A stretch of 8,943 nt of DNA from Burkholderiales bacterium (GTDB taxonomy: Bacteria > Pseudomonadota > Gammaproteobacteria > Burkholderiales > Burkholderiaceae). Within the stretch, counting starts at the first letter, position 1. Each line of letters begins with the position of its first letter. The position numbers and the translations under genes are program-made. Where the stretch lies: contig CAHJWV010000747.1 in the NCBI GenBank assembly GCA_903643055.1, forward strand, positions 1 through 8,943. Reading direction: 5' to 3'. The notes beneath the pieces were generated by a model, which was not told the origin of the DNA, ran no database searches, and saw nothing but the letters and a program-made list of their open reading frames with translations. Positions 7,650-8,943 of this stretch are shown here, in pieces.

Positions 7650-8753
7650 ATGGTGCGAATTGCCAACGTTTCTGCGTCATTTTTGTTGCGTGGCTTGATT
7701 GCCTTGGCACTTGTGATTAGTTTGCCTTTGACGGCTGTTGCCGCCAGTTCGACCGGCAAAGCCACCAAGAAGCGTGCGGTGCCATCGGTGAAGTCGGCTT
7801 CATTCAAGACCAAATCGCTGGTGCGTTCAGGCCGCTTAGTTCGGGCCCGCAGTTTGATGGTTGTCGAACCCACGCGAGCCTCGTTTGGCCAGATTTACGG
7901 CCTTCATGGCGCAACCGATGCGCTTGCGCTGAAGTCGAGCGTGGCGCTGGTGCTGGATCAAGACACTAACGAAGTTTTGTTCAGCAAGAACTCCGATGCC
8001 GTGCTGCCGATTGCTTCGCTGACCAAATTGATGACGGCCGTGATCGTCACCGAGGCCAAGCTTCCGCTGGATGAGGTGTTGACCGTCAGCCAAGACGACA
8101 TTGATACCGAGAAATTCAGCCACTCACGTTTGAGTGTCGGTACGCAATTGACGCGTGGCGAAATGCTGCATCTTGCGTTGATGTCTTCCGAAAATCGTGC
8201 AGCCCATGCTTTAGGCCGGTATTACCCCGGTGGCCTGGAGGCGTTCGTGGTTGAAATGAACCACAAGGCTTCGGAGCTTGGCATGGCCGACACCAAATAT
8301 GTGGAGCCGACCGGCCTGTCGAGCCGCAACCAATCCAGTGCGCGCGATTTGGCCACCTTGGTCAAGGCGGCGCATACACATCAAATCATCCGTGAGTTGT
8401 CGACCTCGCCCGAATACGCCGTCGCTGTCGGGCGCCGGCATCTGCAATACCGCAATACCAACGGCTTGGTCCGTAGCCCTGCCTGGGACATCAGCCTGCA
8501 AAAGACCGGCTACATCTCTGAGGCCGGCCGCTGCTTGGTGATGCAAGCCAAGCTGGCGGGGCGCCAATTGATCATGGTCTTCCTGGATTCGGCGGGTAAA
8601 TACTCGCGGATTGGCGATGCCGAGCGAGTGCGCAAATGGGTCAATGAAATGCCGGCGGCCTTGGCCGTGCCGCATGTGATTCCCGCCTCGCAAGGAATGG
8701 TGAGCGAAGAGGATGAGCCCAAAGTGCTGGAAACGCCGAAGCTGACGTCTTGA
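7650..8753 (+). CDS. pbpG: D-alanyl-D-alanine endopeptidase, PBP7/8 family
   Basis: Low-molecular-mass penicillin-binding protein of the peptidase S11 family. E. coli PBP7 cuts D-Ala-mDAP cross-links in periplasmic peptidoglycan, and the same role is inferred here. It has 367 residues. The signal peptide is residues 1-31: a basic start, a hydrophobic core (LIALALVISLPLTAVA), and an AVA/A cleavage site. A Lys/Arg/Ser-rich linker follows (about 33-70), then the catalytic domain from about residue 88. All three active-site motifs are present: SLTK at 123-126 (nucleophile Ser123, Lys126), SEN at 180-182, and KTG at 285-287. MSSENRAAHALGRYYPGG and VEPTGLSSRN are especially close to E. coli PBP7, which favours PbpG over DacA/DacC carboxypeptidases; no C-terminal membrane anchor is seen. 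AAGGGG (7641-7646) lies close before ATG 7650; GTG 7653 is an alternative start. Separate from the leu unit. Confidence 0.92.
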   Translation: MVRIANVSASFLLRGLIALALVISLPLTAVAASSTGKATKKRAVPSVKSASFKTKSLVRSGRLVRARSLMVVEPTRASFGQIYGLHGATDALALKSSVALVLDQDTNEVLFSKNSDAVLPIASLTKLMTAVIVTEAKLPLDEVLTVSQDDIDTEKFSHSRLSVGTQLTRGEMLHLALMSSENRAAHALGRYYPGGLEAFVVEMNHKASELGMADTKYVEPTGLSSRNQSSARDLATLVKAAHTHQIIRELSTSPEYAVAVGRRHLQYRNTNGLVRSPAWDISLQKTGYISEAGRCLVMQAKLAGRQLIMVFLDSAGKYSRIGDAERVRKWVNEMPAALAVPHVIPASQGMVSEEDEPKVLETPKLTS

Positions 8754-8774
8754 ACTTTCGCTTCCGACCTTCAC

Positions 8775-8794
8775 AAAAAGAGCCCTTGAAGGGC
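8775..8794 (-). terminator. Candidate intrinsic terminator facing the right-edge gene
   Basis: Read on the - strand, GCCCT-TCA-AGGGC (8782-8794) is followed by TCTTTTT (8781-8775), a short stem with a T-run. It lies 7 bases past the stop of the - strand ORF at the right edge. A larger overlapping stem (8785-8794 with 8797-8807) is also possible. There is no T-run on the + side, so it is a weaker candidate for pbpG. Confidence 0.5.
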
Positions 8795-8801
8795 ACCCCT
8801 T

Positions 8802-8943
8802 TCAAGGTCTACTTGCCCGAGCTTGCTTGAGTACACGGGCGGTGGAGAAGTGGGCTCGGGCAGTGTGGGCATCGACGTATCCTTTGGGTTTGCTGATCTT
8901 GGGGCCACGCTTGTGGGTGGTGAGGCGCTTGGGATCAATGCGC
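8802..8943 (-). CDS. C-terminal end of a putative IS transposase, runs off the right edge
   Basis: On the - strand, 46 codons are open from the window edge to a TGA at 8802-8804. The translation contains RLTTHKRGPKISKPKGY and ends HFSTARVLKQARASRP. This very basic tail, with THKRGPK, a run of Lys/Pro, and a closing H-x-STAR-x-L, resembles the extreme C-termini I recall from IS4-like DDE transposases. No catalytic residues are in view, so the family call is tentative. The gene converges on pbpG with 48 bases between the two stops; the insertion-sequence end, if this is one, should lie in that gap. The terminal inverted repeat cannot be recognised without the other end. A competing + strand open frame here is Gly-rich and looks like a shadow. 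Confidence 0.5.
   Translation of the reverse strand, partial: RIDPKRLTTHKRGPKISKPKGYVDAHTARAHFSTARVLKQARASRP

Noticed and set aside
8827..8943. Open + strand frame at the right edge with a Gly-rich translation.
   Set aside because: It lies opposite the transposase-like - strand frame, has no start signal, and its composition looks like a complement shadow.

Overview
The window is a high-GC stretch of a betaproteobacterial chromosome. The proteins read like Burkholderiales (Leptothrix/Rubrivivax/Comamonadaceae-like), judged from remembered family sequences and gene order; no search was run. Most of it is the branched-chain amino acid biosynthesis block of that group.

Layout on the + strand: (1) 1-3094, ilvB (5' end outside the window), ilvH and ilvC, the first two steps of valine/isoleucine synthesis, closed by an intrinsic terminator at 3137-3167. 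(2) 3237-4070, pssA, phosphatidylserine synthase, a membrane-lipid gene. (3) 4078-4261, a compact regulatory region: an extended -10 promoter, an 18-codon leader peptide with two rare CTA leucine codons, and mutually exclusive hairpins ending in an intrinsic terminator. This has the full layout of a leucine transcription attenuator and is the most interesting part of the window. (4) 4262-7531, two consecutive 2-isopropylmalate synthase genes from different subfamilies, a long yeast/actinobacterial-type LeuA (564 aa) and a short enterobacterial-type LeuA (514 aa), closed by a strong terminator at 7573-7611. (5) 7650-8753, pbpG, a periplasmic penicillin-binding D,D-endopeptidase with its own candidate promoter. 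(6) From 8802 to the right edge, on the - strand, the last 46 codons of what looks like an insertion-sequence transposase, with a terminator facing it.

How the parts work together: IlvB/IlvH and IlvC make the dihydroxy-acid precursors of valine and isoleucine. The valine 2-oxoacid, made after dihydroxy-acid dehydratase (not in the window), is the substrate of the LeuA enzymes, which commit carbon to leucine. IlvH keeps the valine-sensing residues, so the first step should be valine-inhibited. Leucine control of leuA is predicted both at the enzyme level (C-terminal dimer domains) and by the leader attenuator. pssA and pbpG are envelope genes and probably neighbours rather than pathway members. 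No stretch longer than 300 bases lacks a gene.
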